64,000 nucleotides of DNA from Pseudomonas sp. GM80 (lineage in GTDB: Bacteria > Pseudomonadota > Gammaproteobacteria > Pseudomonadales > Pseudomonadaceae), in assembly GCF_000282515.1 (NCBI RefSeq), contig NZ_AKJD01000246.1, positions 44,117 to 108,116 on the forward strand. The letters run 5' to 3'. Made by a program: the position numbers and the translations under genes. The stretch's first letter is position 1. Every line of letters starts with the position of its first letter. The notes under the pieces are model-generated. The model was not told the origin of the DNA, ran no database searches, and saw only the letters and a list, made by a program, of their open reading frames with translations. Shown here in pieces: positions 16,716 to 24,985 of this stretch.

Positions 16716-17025
16716 CACAGCACAAAACCCGCTCCGCCTGCACCCGGCACCCGAATCAGCAACCGTCGAATTGCTCTATCGCATCTTCGGCGATGTCCTG
16801 ATCCCGCTAGACAAAGTGCGCGAGCAGTACTTCCGCAACCTCAACGAGCAATCGTTCGTGGCCGAGATCAGCAGCGGCCGCATCCAGCTTCCCATCACCA
16901 CCCTGGACACCAGCCGCAAGGCGCCGAAGTACGCCCACATCCGACACGTCGCCTCGCTGATCGACATCCGCGCCTACAAGGCCGACGAAGACATGCAGCG
17001 ACAAAAGGACGATCCAACCGAGTAA
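16708..17025 (+). CDS. PrtN-family (pyocin activator-like) protein, copy 1
   Basis: 105 residues. Core motif LIPLDKVREQYFRNLNEQSF followed by GRIQLPITTLD and YAHIRHVASLID matches the PrtN family, whose founder activates pyocin genes in P. aeruginosa. A second, shorter homologue lies 1.5 kb downstream next to the integrase. In prophages such proteins may act as regulators or as excision factors; which applies here cannot be told from sequence alone. Confidence 0.82.
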   Translation: MSNTAQNPLRLHPAPESATVELLYRIFGDVLIPLDKVREQYFRNLNEQSFVAEISSGRIQLPITTLDTSRKAPKYAHIRHVASLIDIRAYKADEDMQRQKDDPTE

Positions 17026-17083
17026 CACCCACAAACCGAACGGCTGCCACCACCAGCCAATGACATCACCAGGAGCACACCAC

Positions 17084-17503
17084 ATGACCGCAATTCAAAT
17101 CTGCGCGTTGATCGGCCTCATCATCGGCGCTGCCCTCCTCTACTGGACCGGCTACCGGGGCGGTCTGATCGACGGCCGCATCGAAGGAATCGACGAAGGC
17201 AAAGCCATCAAGCAATCCGACAACTCAGAAGCCATCCGTAGCTTGGAGCACTCACTGATTCAAACCCGCGCTGACCTCCTACAACTTTACGGTCACTACG
17301 AGCGCGCACTGGCGGCCTCAAAACTGGGCAAGCAAGAGCATGAAATCCTACTAGCCATCGCTGAAAAGCTCCGGATCGCTGCCGAGACCTTCAGCGCCTT
17401 CCGCACCGGCAAAAAACTCGAACGCGAAACCATCGCTTTGCACGACCAGGCGCTCGCCATCGCCGCGTTGCTGGAACCTGCAAACCAGGAAGACGCAGCA
17501 TGA
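17084..17503 (+). CDS. Hypothetical membrane-anchored coiled-coil protein
   Basis: 139 residues from the ATG at 17084, preceded by AGGAG. One N-terminal membrane segment (about 5-22, ICALIGLIIGAALLYWTGY), then a Gly-rich linker and a long helix with heptad-like leucines (about 50-130). Orientation suggests a cytoplasmic or periplasmic helical domain held at the inner membrane. Spanin-like proteins have a similar outline, but its place in the early accessory operon argues against a lysis role. No family recognised. Confidence 0.6.
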   Translation: MTAIQICALIGLIIGAALLYWTGYRGGLIDGRIEGIDEGKAIKQSDNSEAIRSLEHSLIQTRADLLQLYGHYERALAASKLGKQEHEILLAIAEKLRIAAETFSAFRTGKKLERETIALHDQALAIAALLEPANQEDAA

Positions 17504-17961
17504 GCGAGATCCGCACCCACTCCGGCACCCACCGTAATCCGGCTTACGCTCCACCAGCGCCTGAGGAACCAAATCGCTTTCGAACCTCGGAGGAAAGCGG
17601 CACGCAGAAGCTTCAGCACAACACCCAATCCATGACCGCTTTGCTCCGCGAGGAACCCAGCGTCGACCCAATTGAAACAAACAGTCTCTGCTGCGTAGCG
17701 GCAGGCATTATCGCCCCTATCAGCGCCACTACCGAGGTACTTATACCCCACGAAAAGCTGCGCGAGGCGCCGTCACATGAGGCAACGCTAATCGCTCAAG
17801 ATCGCCCGCTCGCGCAGCTTGTGGTGGGGTATGGGCAAGTTCTAGACACGACGGCAAGTCAAGCAGAGCCCCCACAGTCGCCAGCGACTGTCTACCTGTG
17901 CCAGCACCTAAAACTTGGGACATGCCTTAGCGCTGAAACCAAGGAAGTGCAAAATGGCTAA
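17500..17961 (+). CDS. Hypothetical phage protein (153 aa)
   Basis: 153 residues coupled to the upstream gene by ATGA (17500-17503). The N-terminal 45 residues are polar and Pro/Thr/Glu-rich, probably disordered; the middle has SLCCVAAGIIAPISA. Low sequence complexity and the lack of a recognisable domain make function unclear. It overlaps the following zinc-protein gene by 8 bases. Confidence 0.5.
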   Translation: MSEIRTHSGTHRNPAYAPPAPEEPNRFRTSEESGTQKLQHNTQSMTALLREEPSVDPIETNSLCCVAAGIIAPISATTEVLIPHEKLREAPSHEATLIAQDRPLAQLVVGYGQVLDTTASQAEPPQSPATVYLCQHLKLGTCLSAETKEVQNG

Positions 17962-18559
17962 AGAGCTATCTAACCTTTCCAAACTGTCGCGTACAGCTGG
18001 AATGGTCTACGTGGCGTGCCCTATTTGCGGATGCACTTTTGCACGCCATACAAGCCATGTGGCTCGGGTTGCAAATCCTACCTGTAGTGTCGCTTGTGCG
18101 GCTAAGGCGAGAGAGGTTCGTGTTTTCAAACCCTGCATAATCTGCGGTAAAGAAATGGAGCAGACGCCATCTGAAGCCGCAAGAGTCGTGACTTGCAGCA
18201 AGCGTTGTTCATTCGTGAAAAAGACTCGGGGCAAAGGCCATCCAGCGAAAGAACACGGCTCAGCTATTTACTTAGCAACCGTCAAAAAACTGTACGCCAT
18301 TGGGCGCTGTGAAAACTGCACTACTAACATTGGGCCTTGGGCTGTGAGAGGGCTTGAATTTGATTACTCGCAGCCAGAGGTACGCCTAATTTCTGCCGGC
18401 TCGCTGTGGTGCAGATCTTGCCATTTAAAACTGGTAGCGCCGCTGGGTTCAATCGCCCGGGAAGGGAAGCGAAAACAATCCGGACTAACTACCAGAAATA
18501 ACAACATTATCAATGAGCGCATTCCTAGTTCAGAGCACAAAAAAGTGGTGGCCGCATGA
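17954..18559 (+). CDS. Zinc-ribbon protein with HNH-endonuclease-like C-terminus
   Basis: 201 residues from the ATG at 17954 (GGAAG ribosome site). Three zinc-binding regions: CPICGC...CSVAC (about 23-50), CIICGKEM...CSKRC (about 61-85), and CENCTTN ... FDYSQPEVRL ... WCRSCHLKL (about 120-165). The last resembles an HNH nuclease or homing-nuclease zinc fold, although the classical paired His is not obvious. It may be a small nuclease or an Orf-like DNA-binding protein. More AT-rich than the genes before it. Function uncertain. Confidence 0.55.
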   Translation: MAKELSNLSKLSRTAGMVYVACPICGCTFARHTSHVARVANPTCSVACAAKAREVRVFKPCIICGKEMEQTPSEAARVVTCSKRCSFVKKTRGKGHPAKEHGSAIYLATVKKLYAIGRCENCTTNIGPWAVRGLEFDYSQPEVRLISAGSLWCRSCHLKLVAPLGSIAREGKRKQSGLTTRNNNIINERIPSSEHKKVVAA

Positions 18560-18831
18560 ATACAGCTTTCATCCTTATGGCTCAATACAACGGCCGGGCC
18601 ATCATCCCCCTGGAACAGGTGTGTAAGGACTACTTCACACACCTAACCAGTGATATGTTCCAGCGCAAGGTTCTGGCCGGCCAGATCAAGATTCCGATCA
18701 CTCGCCTCGAATCGAGCCAGAAAAGCGCGAAGGGCATCCACATCACCGACCTTGCGGCCTACCTTGACCTGCAAAGGGAAGCCGCAGTAAAGGAATGCAA
18801 TCAGCTCAACGGGCTCCGCCGAGCCAGTTAA
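18556..18831 (+). CDS. PrtN-family protein, copy 2; candidate excisionase
   Basis: 91 residues. AIIPLEQVCKDYFTHLTSDM, GQIKIPITRLESSQKSAKG and IHITDLAAYLD align clearly with the 105-residue copy upstream. It ends one base before the end of the convergent integrase gene. Small DNA-binding proteins beside dusA-type integrases are natural candidates for the recombination directionality factor, so an excisionase role is plausible but inferred. Overlaps the upstream zinc-protein gene by 4 bases. Confidence 0.78.
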   Translation: MNTAFILMAQYNGRAIIPLEQVCKDYFTHLTSDMFQRKVLAGQIKIPITRLESSQKSAKGIHITDLAAYLDLQREAAVKECNQLNGLRRAS

Positions 18832-18832
18832 C

Positions 18833-19957
18833 TCACTGCTTACCCCAGGCGCCCAGCTTCACGGGCGCCTGAATGATCCTCTCTAACCACGGCCATTCGG
18901 CATAGTGGTCACCTCGCCCGCGCAGATGGGTGTATCTACGCAATGAATTCCAATCCCGATGCCCAGAAACACTGGCCACTCGTGGGATATCCCAGTCCAT
19001 TTCAAATAACCGGCTCACTCCGTCGTGCCGCAGATCGTGGAAGTGCAGATCTTCAATCATCAGAAACTTGCACGCCTTTGCCCAGGCAGTGGCGATCGAT
19101 GACGAGTTATAGGGGAAAATCTCTGCACGCTCCTTTGGCATGCTTTTCAGAATGCGCCAAGCTTCATCCGGGAGGTGACACCAAACATCGTTGCCAATCT
19201 TCTGGCCCGGGTTCTTCATGTCCCGCACCATCACCCGCTGACGCTCTTCATCGACGTCCTCCCAAAGCATTCGGCCGATCTCGTCTTGCCTACGCGTGGA
19301 GAACAATGCGAAGCCGGTAACTTTGAGCATGTTGATCGAACTAGGGCGACGCAGCTGAATACCCACAAAATGCTCCAGCACCTTATCCAGCTCGTCCTTG
19401 GTCGGCCGCCGATCCCGCTCGCGGCTTTTCATGTTGTAACCCAACTTTCTCAACACCTTTCGAGCGTCTGCCATCGCGTGGATATCGACCTCATACCCCC
19501 AAGCAGGCCGTGCAATCGATAGGACAGCCCCAAGGTGCGCCAGATCATTGCCGGCCGTCTGCGGCTGGACACCGCCGCCCTCTTTGCTCATACGCCAGAG
19601 TGCAAAATCCACCAATCGCTGACTGTTGATGGCGGAATCAACGGTCTGGCCAAACTCCGTCGCCGCGATAGCATTTAGAGTGGCTTCCTTGGTTTTACCC
19701 AGCGGCCGAACTTTCTCCATTTCATCCAGGTACTGCTTGATCATGTCCTGTACGGTGACGCCCTTGCGGTTCGCCCGCTCAATCGCACCAGGCTGATCTA
19801 GCTCTGCCTCACGTCGCCGCACCCACGCTTGTGCCGCCTGTTTCCGGGCGAAGGTCTGGCTCTCTTGGTAGACTTGCGCTCCATCGCGAAACAGGCGTAT
19901 CTGTGCCGTGTAACTGACTGAGCCATCGGTGCGTTTTCGTGCTCTGATCGTTGCCAT
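18833..19957 (-). CDS. int: Tyrosine recombinase, dusA-type phage integrase
   Basis: 374 residues from the ATG at 19957 (MATIRARKRTDGSVSYTAQI); in-frame ATGs further upstream give an implausible N-terminus. N-terminal arm-binding domain (about 1-60), core-binding SAM-like domain (about 70-170), catalytic domain with Arg in FSTRRQDEIGRM, HDLRHDG (HxxR), SGHRDW and nucleophile Tyr in LRRYTHL. It catalyses integration into the 5' end of dusA, directly adjacent. Convergent with the PrtN-like gene. No strong ribosome site at the chosen start, so the exact start is uncertain. Confidence 0.92.
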   Translation of the reverse strand: MATIRARKRTDGSVSYTAQIRLFRDGAQVYQESQTFARKQAAQAWVRRREAELDQPGAIERANRKGVTVQDMIKQYLDEMEKVRPLGKTKEATLNAIAATEFGQTVDSAINSQRLVDFALWRMSKEGGGVQPQTAGNDLAHLGAVLSIARPAWGYEVDIHAMADARKVLRKLGYNMKSRERDRRPTKDELDKVLEHFVGIQLRRPSSINMLKVTGFALFSTRRQDEIGRMLWEDVDEERQRVMVRDMKNPGQKIGNDVWCHLPDEAWRILKSMPKERAEIFPYNSSSIATAWAKACKFLMIEDLHFHDLRHDGVSRLFEMDWDIPRVASVSGHRDWNSLRRYTHLRGRGDHYAEWPWLERIIQAPVKLGAWGKQ

Positions 19958-19964
19958 AGTCGAC

Positions 19965-20068
19965 TGGTACAACTCCGAAAGTGATTGGTACATTGTACCA
20001 GCGCCATCGAAAAAACGCCTGAAAACGCCTAAAAACACGCTATAAATACGTTGAGCCAAATGGTACCA
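19965..20068. other. Prophage-dusA junction with TGGTAC repeats; candidate att region
   Basis: TGGTACA at 19965-19971, a 15-bp perfect inverted repeat TGGTACATTGTACCA at 19986-20000, and TGGTACCA at 20061-20068; between them AAAACGCCT is repeated at 20012 and 20022. These flank the integrase start and the dusA 5' end, where integrase core and arm sites or an integrase operator should lie. The exact crossover cannot be fixed without the other prophage end. Confidence 0.5.
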
Positions 20069-21070
20069 AACACCCACTCCAGCCCAGTAAACTCAAGCCC
20101 TGCGCTATCTCGGCGGTTTTCCGTTGCGCCTATGATGGATTGGACGGACCGCCATTGCCGTTTCTTCCTACGCCTCCTGTCGAAGAACGCCCTGCTCTAC
20201 ACCGAAATGGTCACCACCGGCGCGCTCCTCAACGGCGATCACGAACGTTTCCTTCGTCACAACGAAGCCGAGCACCCGATCGCGTTGCAGTTGGGCGGTA
20301 GCGTTCCATTGGATCTAGCCGCCTGCGCGCGCATGGCCCAGGAACACGGCTACGACGAGGTCAACCTGAACGTCGGCTGCCCAAGCGATCGGGTGCAAAA
20401 CAACATGATCGGCGCGTGCCTGATGGGTCATCCGCAACTGGTGGCGGACTGCGTGAAGGCAATGCGCGACGCGGTGTCGATTCCTGTCACGGTAAAACAC
20501 CGCATCGGCATCAACGGTCGGGACAGTTACGCCGAGCTATGCGATTTCGTCGGCACAGTCCGCGATGCCGGGTGCACCAGTTTTACCGTGCATGCGCGGA
20601 TTGCGATTCTGGAGGGGTTGTCGCCGAAGGAGAATCGTGACATTCCGCCGTTGCGCTATGACGTGGCGGCGCAGCTGAAGGCGGATTTTCCGGAGTTGGA
20701 GATTGTGCTGAACGGCGGGATCAAGACGATGGAGGCTTGCCATGAGCACTTGCAGACTTTCGACGGGGTGATGTTGGGGCGTGAGGCTTATCACAATCCG
20801 TATTTGCTGGCGGAGGTGGATCAGCAGTTGTTCGGCAGTTCGGCGCCGGTGATCAGTCGGGCTGAGGCGCTGGCGCAGTTGCGTCCTTATATAGCCGAGC
20901 ATTTGCAGGCCGGTGGCGCGATGCATCACATCACGCGGCATGTGCTGGGCCTGGGCACGGGGTTCCCGGGGGCGCGGAAATTCCGTCAGTTGTTGTCGGT
21001 GGATATTCACAAGGCCAAGGATCCGCTGGCGTTGCTGGATCAGGCGGCTGAGTTACTTGAAGGTCGTTGA
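20060..21070 (+). CDS. dusA: tRNA-dihydrouridine(20/20a) synthase
   Basis: 336 residues from the ATG at 20060 (a TTG at 20051 is also in frame). FMN-dependent TIM barrel: FSVAPMMDWTDRHCR near residues 19-33, substrate-activating Cys in VNLNVGCPSDRVQ, and HHITRHVLGL in the helical C-terminal domain. Reduces U20/U20a in tRNA. No clear ribosome site precedes the start, consistent with the first codons and promoter having been replaced by phage DNA at integration. Codons from about position 15 onward are the conserved host gene. Confidence 0.95.
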   Translation: MVPNTHSSPVNSSPALSRRFSVAPMMDWTDRHCRFFLRLLSKNALLYTEMVTTGALLNGDHERFLRHNEAEHPIALQLGGSVPLDLAACARMAQEHGYDEVNLNVGCPSDRVQNNMIGACLMGHPQLVADCVKAMRDAVSIPVTVKHRIGINGRDSYAELCDFVGTVRDAGCTSFTVHARIAILEGLSPKENRDIPPLRYDVAAQLKADFPELEIVLNGGIKTMEACHEHLQTFDGVMLGREAYHNPYLLAEVDQQLFGSSAPVISRAEALAQLRPYIAEHLQAGGAMHHITRHVLGLGTGFPGARKFRQLLSVDIHKAKDPLALLDQAAELLEGR

Positions 21071-21145
21071 TTGATGGTTTGAGTGTGCGGGCGACGCATG
21101 AGCGTTGCCCGGCGTTTTGATGTACTGACAGGATGTCTTTTGTTT

Positions 21146-21517
21146 ATGCCCGCGTTTAGTTTTTCCGGTTTCAAGCGTTACGCCTTTCTTGCCTTGTTCA
21201 GCTTCACTTCCGACGTTTATGCGCACTGCGATGGCTTTTGCATGGGCCGTACCGAGACGCCGTGGGAGGTGACGCAGTTTTCCGGGCTGTCGATCATGGT
21301 GCTGTTGCTGACGCCCTTCTCTGCCACCAACAACACCACGGAAAGCTTTAAACGCGTTTACTCCGCCGAGGAGCAGGAAGACGCGCGGCTTTATCTGGCC
21401 AGCGACGGCATGCTGCAGGCCGCGTATTTCACGTCAGCCTTGCAGCGCTATCGCCAGGAGTCGCCGGATTCGGCGTTAAATGATCTCGCCGTTGCGGCGT
21501 TGATCAGCGCTCAGTGA
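21146..21517 (+). CDS. DUF2388 family secreted protein
   Basis: 123 residues. Hydrophobic leader (about 1-24, ending VYAHC) suggests export. The C-terminal part has the DUF2388 pattern: a TT/SF segment, EDARLYLASDG, an aliphatic helix and SALNDLAVAALIS. DUF2388 proteins are small periplasmic proteins common in Pseudomonas with unknown function. Start chosen at 21146 to give a good signal peptide; an earlier ATG is possible. Its stop abuts the convergent uppP stop with no intervening bases. Confidence 0.65.
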   Translation: MPAFSFSGFKRYAFLALFSFTSDVYAHCDGFCMGRTETPWEVTQFSGLSIMVLLLTPFSATNNTTESFKRVYSAEEQEDARLYLASDGMLQAAYFTSALQRYRQESPDSALNDLAVAALISAQ

Positions 21518-22351
21518 TCAGGCGGCCGCCGCTGCTGTCCAGTTGACCCAACCAAACACCCACGTCGCCAGAATCAGCAAGCCGAACGCGATCCGATACC
21601 AGGCGAACGCGGCGTAGCTGTGGTTGGCAATAAACTTGAGCAAACCGCGCACGGCAATCATCGCGAAGATGAACGCCGTAACGAAGCCGAGGGCGAAGAC
21701 TGGCAGGTCGTTGGGCTGGAACAGGTCGCGGTATTTGTAGCCGGAATACACGGCAGCGCCGACCATGGTTGGCATGGCGAGAAAGAACGAGAACTCGGTG
21801 GCGGCCTTGCGTGACAGGCCGAAAAGCAAACCGCCGATGATGGTCGAACCGGAGCGCGAGGTGCCAGGAATCATCGCCAGGCATTGTACGAAACCGATCT
21901 TCAGCGCGTCAGACCAGCGCATGTCGTCGACGTGATCGACGCTGATCACATGATTGCGCTGTTCGGCCCACAGCATGATGATGCCGCCAACCACCAAGGC
22001 AACGGCGACGGTGATCGGGTTAAACAGGTATTCGTGGATGGTGTCCGCGAACAACACGCCCAACACCACGGCGGGCAGAAAGGCGATCAGCAAGTTGAGG
22101 GTGAAGCGCTGCGCATTGCGCTCGGTGGGCAGGCCTTTGACGATGTTGATGATCTTCGGGCGGAACTCCCAGACGACGGCAAGAATGGCACCCAGTTGAA
22201 TAATGATGTTGAACGCCATGGCGCGTTCGCCGCCGAATTCGAGCAAGTCGGCGACGATGATCTGGTGGCCAGTACTGGAGATCGGCAAGAACTCAGTCAG
22301 GCCTTCTACTGCGCCTAATATCAACACCTGGAAAAGGGTCCAGAAATCCAT
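21518..22351 (-). CDS. uppP: Undecaprenyl-diphosphatase
   Basis: 277 residues, polytopic (about eight membrane segments). Both active-site motifs of the BacA/UppP family are intact: EGLTEFLPISSTGH at 16-29 and PGTSRSGST in the second half. It dephosphorylates undecaprenyl diphosphate to recycle the lipid carrier used by peptidoglycan and by the exopolysaccharide pathway downstream; it also confers bacitracin resistance in E. coli. Carries a C-terminal Ala tail. Confidence 0.96.
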   Translation of the reverse strand: MDFWTLFQVLILGAVEGLTEFLPISSTGHQIIVADLLEFGGERAMAFNIIIQLGAILAVVWEFRPKIINIVKGLPTERNAQRFTLNLLIAFLPAVVLGVLFADTIHEYLFNPITVAVALVVGGIIMLWAEQRNHVISVDHVDDMRWSDALKIGFVQCLAMIPGTSRSGSTIIGGLLFGLSRKAATEFSFFLAMPTMVGAAVYSGYKYRDLFQPNDLPVFALGFVTAFIFAMIAVRGLLKFIANHSYAAFAWYRIAFGLLILATWVFGWVNWTAAAAA

Positions 22352-22440
22352 TAATCCTCCGTCAGAGCGCTCTGGGTGAGCGACCGGCTAATAACACTCA
22401 GGGGTTGAGTATCTGAAGTTACACAATTGGTTTAGTTGGA

Positions 22441-22525
22441 GATCAAAAGATCGCAGCCTTCGCCAGCTCCTACAGAGGAACGTATTGCAAATGTAGGAGC
22501 TGCCGCAGGCTGCGATCTTTTGATC
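22441..22525. repeat. REP/REPIN hairpin, GATCAAAAGATCGCAG family
   Basis: Arms 22441-22474 and 22492-22525 are inverted copies with few mismatches, of the type AAGATCGCAG...CAGCTCCTACA widespread in Pseudomonas. Related copies occur at 34847-34933 and 51359-51433, and a fragment at the right window edge. Confidence 0.85.
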
Positions 22526-22642
22526 TTGAAGAATAGTTCTTATGAATTGCCACACTCAAGCCATGTTAGTAATCGTCGGCCGACGAACTAAACGGAAAAT
22601 ATTTAGGCTTCAGATAGAAAAAAACTTGCCCCGCCGACAAAG

Positions 22643-22658
22643 TGTGATCAATATCACA
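22643..22658. promoter_or_regulatory. CRP/Vfr-type binding site
   Basis: TGTGA-TCAATA-TCACA exactly matches the CRP-class consensus TGTGA-N6-TCACA. It lies 265 bp upstream of the winged-helix regulator gene that begins the exopolysaccharide region, so Vfr/CRP control of that regulator is possible. Confidence 0.55.
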
Positions 22659-22922
22659 TTATTCAGAGATGGCCATACAATGGCAAAAGGACATAGACAA
22701 AGCCATCGCAATAGACTCAAAATAGTGGCACCATTGCATATCGCCACCATCTAAGCACTAGTTCACCACCCCGAGAAAATCAACTAAAAGCTTGAAAAGC
22801 TTATTTATTGTTAGAAAACTCGGGAGACACGTCTAAAATCCGCGTAAATGTTACCAATTGTCAGTCACAGATGAGAACCGGTGCTTTAACATCCCGATGT
22901 CAGCACTAATTCGAGTCAATGC

Positions 22923-23663
22923 ATGATGCTCTCAGGGAACTTAGCGCCTAGAAGCCCGCGCCCCACAAATGCCGAACCCGGAGTTCTCACTCTGGGTCGC
23001 ACCCGTGGCGTGGCTGAACATTTTAGAGCACTGGTAGCCCAGCATGTGCGCACCGATATGGTACTAGAGGTCAACGATTACCTTAGTTCATATCAGCAAA
23101 ATGAATATTGCAGTTCATACCGTGCCATCTTCCTCGTCATCGATAGCCCGCAGGCTCTTGAGGAAAACCTCGCGTTGGTGGAAAACCTGCGAGCCGATAA
23201 TTTGAAACCGATCATTTGCGCGGTCATCATCGGTCGCGGCGCCGTCAACAAGATCAAATACTATCTGGCCGGCGCGGATGTTTGTATCAAGCTCAATACC
23301 CTTTCCGATGATGGCGCTGACTTGCTGGCCGAATTCTTCAGCAGTGAAGAATGGCAGCGCGAGATCGATCTCACGCTCGACCCGACACGCATCTGTTTGA
23401 TGGACAACGGCCAGAAACTCGACATCTCGTTTGCCGAGATGAAGATCCTGGAAGCGTTTGCGCACACCCGTAATCACATTCTGAGCCATGATGAAATCGC
23501 TGGCATCATGGGCCTCAATACCCATTTCTACGACCCTCGCGCGCTGGAGAAATCGATCAGCCGCTTGCGTGGAAAAATCAAGGACATGTATGGTACAAAC
23601 GCGATTCAGAGCATTCGCGGCTATGGCTATCGCCTGCTGCGGGGTCTGATATCGACTGCCTGA
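22923..23663 (+). CDS. Winged-helix regulator with degenerate receiver-like domain
   Basis: 246 residues. The C-terminal 100 residues form an OmpR/PhoB-type winged helix (SFAEMKILEAFAHTRNHILS ... KSISRLRGKIKDM ... IRGYGYRLLRG). The N-terminal part keeps receiver-like traits (strand YRAIFLVIDSPQ, end GADVCIKLN) but lacks the acidic pair and clear phosphoacceptor Asp, so phosphorylation is doubtful. No histidine kinase gene is adjacent. Position before a second winged-helix gene and the exopolysaccharide cluster suggests control of that cluster. Two adjacent ATGs (22923, 22926) are possible starts. Confidence 0.72.
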   Translation: MMLSGNLAPRSPRPTNAEPGVLTLGRTRGVAEHFRALVAQHVRTDMVLEVNDYLSSYQQNEYCSSYRAIFLVIDSPQALEENLALVENLRADNLKPIICAVIIGRGAVNKIKYYLAGADVCIKLNTLSDDGADLLAEFFSSEEWQREIDLTLDPTRICLMDNGQKLDISFAEMKILEAFAHTRNHILSHDEIAGIMGLNTHFYDPRALEKSISRLRGKIKDMYGTNAIQSIRGYGYRLLRGLISTA

Positions 23664-23934
23664 CTCAAGGGCAGCCACCCTTTTGCATACGAACGAAGGA
23701 TCGTCTGATGCAACCATATAGCTCTCGTTGTACTTCAAGCCTGTCTATAAAAAAGCGATTGAATGAGCGCGACACCATAACAATAAACTTAACAACATAG
23801 CAGCAGATCGAGTGGAACTTATCGAGGGCCATTTTCGGGCCCAGACCCTGCCTGTCGATTACTTCCAAGGAAGTCATTGCTCGCCTGCCGATTTACCTTT
23901 TAGCCAATTTTGGTACGCAGTTAAGGAGAGAGAC

Positions 23935-24594
23935 ATGGAAACTAGTACAACCCTCCCCAGAAAATATTTTGTCGTCGTGACTCACAGTACAACTTCTCAA
24001 CGCGAACTGGAGAGCATCTTGTCCAGTGAGCGTTTCAATTCGTTTGGCACGTCCCAGGCGCAGATGTTTGTTGAAGGCGTTGCTTCGCCGTCTTCAGCGC
24101 CAATGGTGATGGAGTTCACCTATCCAAGCGTCAGTCGAAAGAACGTCGCGCGCAGTATCGAACATGATACTCAGCGAATATTGGCCACGCTTGAATCCGA
24201 ATGGCTGGCCGCACAATCAGCCAACCCTTTCCAGAGCATTCCGGTCAGCACCAGCGATAGCAGCAACAGGCCACCCGTTGTTGAAGGTGATATGCCTTGC
24301 AGCGAGACGTGGCACCTCGACAATGTTCAAGGCGCATTGGTTAAAGACGACGTCGAGATCAGTCTTACCGGCCTGGAAACAGCATTGGTCAGGAAAATGC
24401 TCAATCATGAAGAGCGGGTTGTCAGCCGCGATGAACTGATCCTGAGCATCGGTCGAGAGCCGGAACAATATCGCGGCCTGGAAATGTGCCTGAGTCGCCT
24501 GCAGGACAAATTCAAGAGCGCCAGTAAGGGTGAGCGGCTGTTTCGTGCCGTGCGCAATCGCGGTTATTGCCTGATCCAGGAAATCGTCGCGTAA
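23935..24594 (+). CDS. Second winged-helix transcriptional regulator, unknown N-terminal domain
   Basis: 219 residues from the ATG at 23935, with AAGGAGAG upstream; an in-frame ATG at 23812 has no ribosome site. The C-terminal 90 residues form an OmpR-like winged helix (EISLTGLETALVRKMLNHEE, RVVSRDELILSIG, FRAVRNRGYCLIQE). The N-terminal domain (KYFVVVTHSTTSQRELESIL ...) is not a receiver and is not recognised. Paired with the regulator at 22923 and just before the priming transferase gene; likely a cluster regulator. Confidence 0.68.
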   Translation: METSTTLPRKYFVVVTHSTTSQRELESILSSERFNSFGTSQAQMFVEGVASPSSAPMVMEFTYPSVSRKNVARSIEHDTQRILATLESEWLAAQSANPFQSIPVSTSDSSNRPPVVEGDMPCSETWHLDNVQGALVKDDVEISLTGLETALVRKMLNHEERVVSRDELILSIGREPEQYRGLEMCLSRLQDKFKSASKGERLFRAVRNRGYCLIQEIVA

Positions 24595-24985
24595 CCCCGG
24601 TCGATACCTGCGAACACCACAAACAGAAAAAGTGCGATTACAAAAACAACAAGAGCACTCTGTTTGGTTACACCCTCCCTGATCAGATTCAAACTCCCTG
24701 CCTCGACCCTTTCAACAGTAACAAAATCAACATCATTTATTCACCCCCTGCTCTACGACCTTTTCTAACACTGTTCTATTTAATTATTAGAAAGTTGGCA
24801 TTGTGCCATCTTGTTAGAACTCGTCAGACACCATTTCAGGCAATAACTTAGTCTATTGACTGACGACAGTTCGACCTCTCGATGTTGTTACCTCCGGACA
24901 CTTACAACAACAAAAACAATCCGTCTGCCTGACAACTCGGCTTTCAACTGTTGAAACCTGAATGGACGTCTTTTGGGGATATCGT
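24595..24985. other. 391-bp AT-rich leader before the exopolysaccharide priming gene
   Basis: Non-coding and AT-rich, with several TTGTTA/TAACAA words but no confident operator. The promoter of the priming glycosyltransferase gene must lie here, with a long 5' untranslated region possible. I see no ops/JUMPstart element. Confidence 0.4.

Larger units (their letters stand above)
1..20050. mobile_element. Lambdoid prophage integrated at dusA (right part; left end outside window)
   Basis: Contiguous phage modules run from the left window edge to the 5' end of dusA: head/packaging genes, holin, late antiterminator, primase-helicase, CII/Cro/CI switch, accessory operon and a tyrosine recombinase next to dusA. 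The order resembles lambda (late genes, Q, replication, cII, cro, cI, left operon, int). The right boundary is approximate, between the integrase start (19957) and the first conserved DusA codons (about 20115). No frameshift is evident in the structural genes, so the element may be intact, but the tail, endolysin and other att end are not visible. Confidence 0.93.
22352..22922. other. 571-bp intergenic region with REP hairpin and Vfr/CRP-like site
   Basis: Contains the REP hairpin at 22441-22525 and a perfect CRP-class palindrome at 22643-22658. A 70-codon frame at 22542-22754 has no coding character. The rest (22760-22922) is AT-rich and probably holds the promoter of the winged-helix regulator gene at 22923. 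Confidence 0.6.

Noticed and set aside
22542..22754. A 70-codon frame upstream of the winged-helix gene
   Set aside because: Contains the CRP/Vfr palindrome, lacks a ribosome site and has no coding character.
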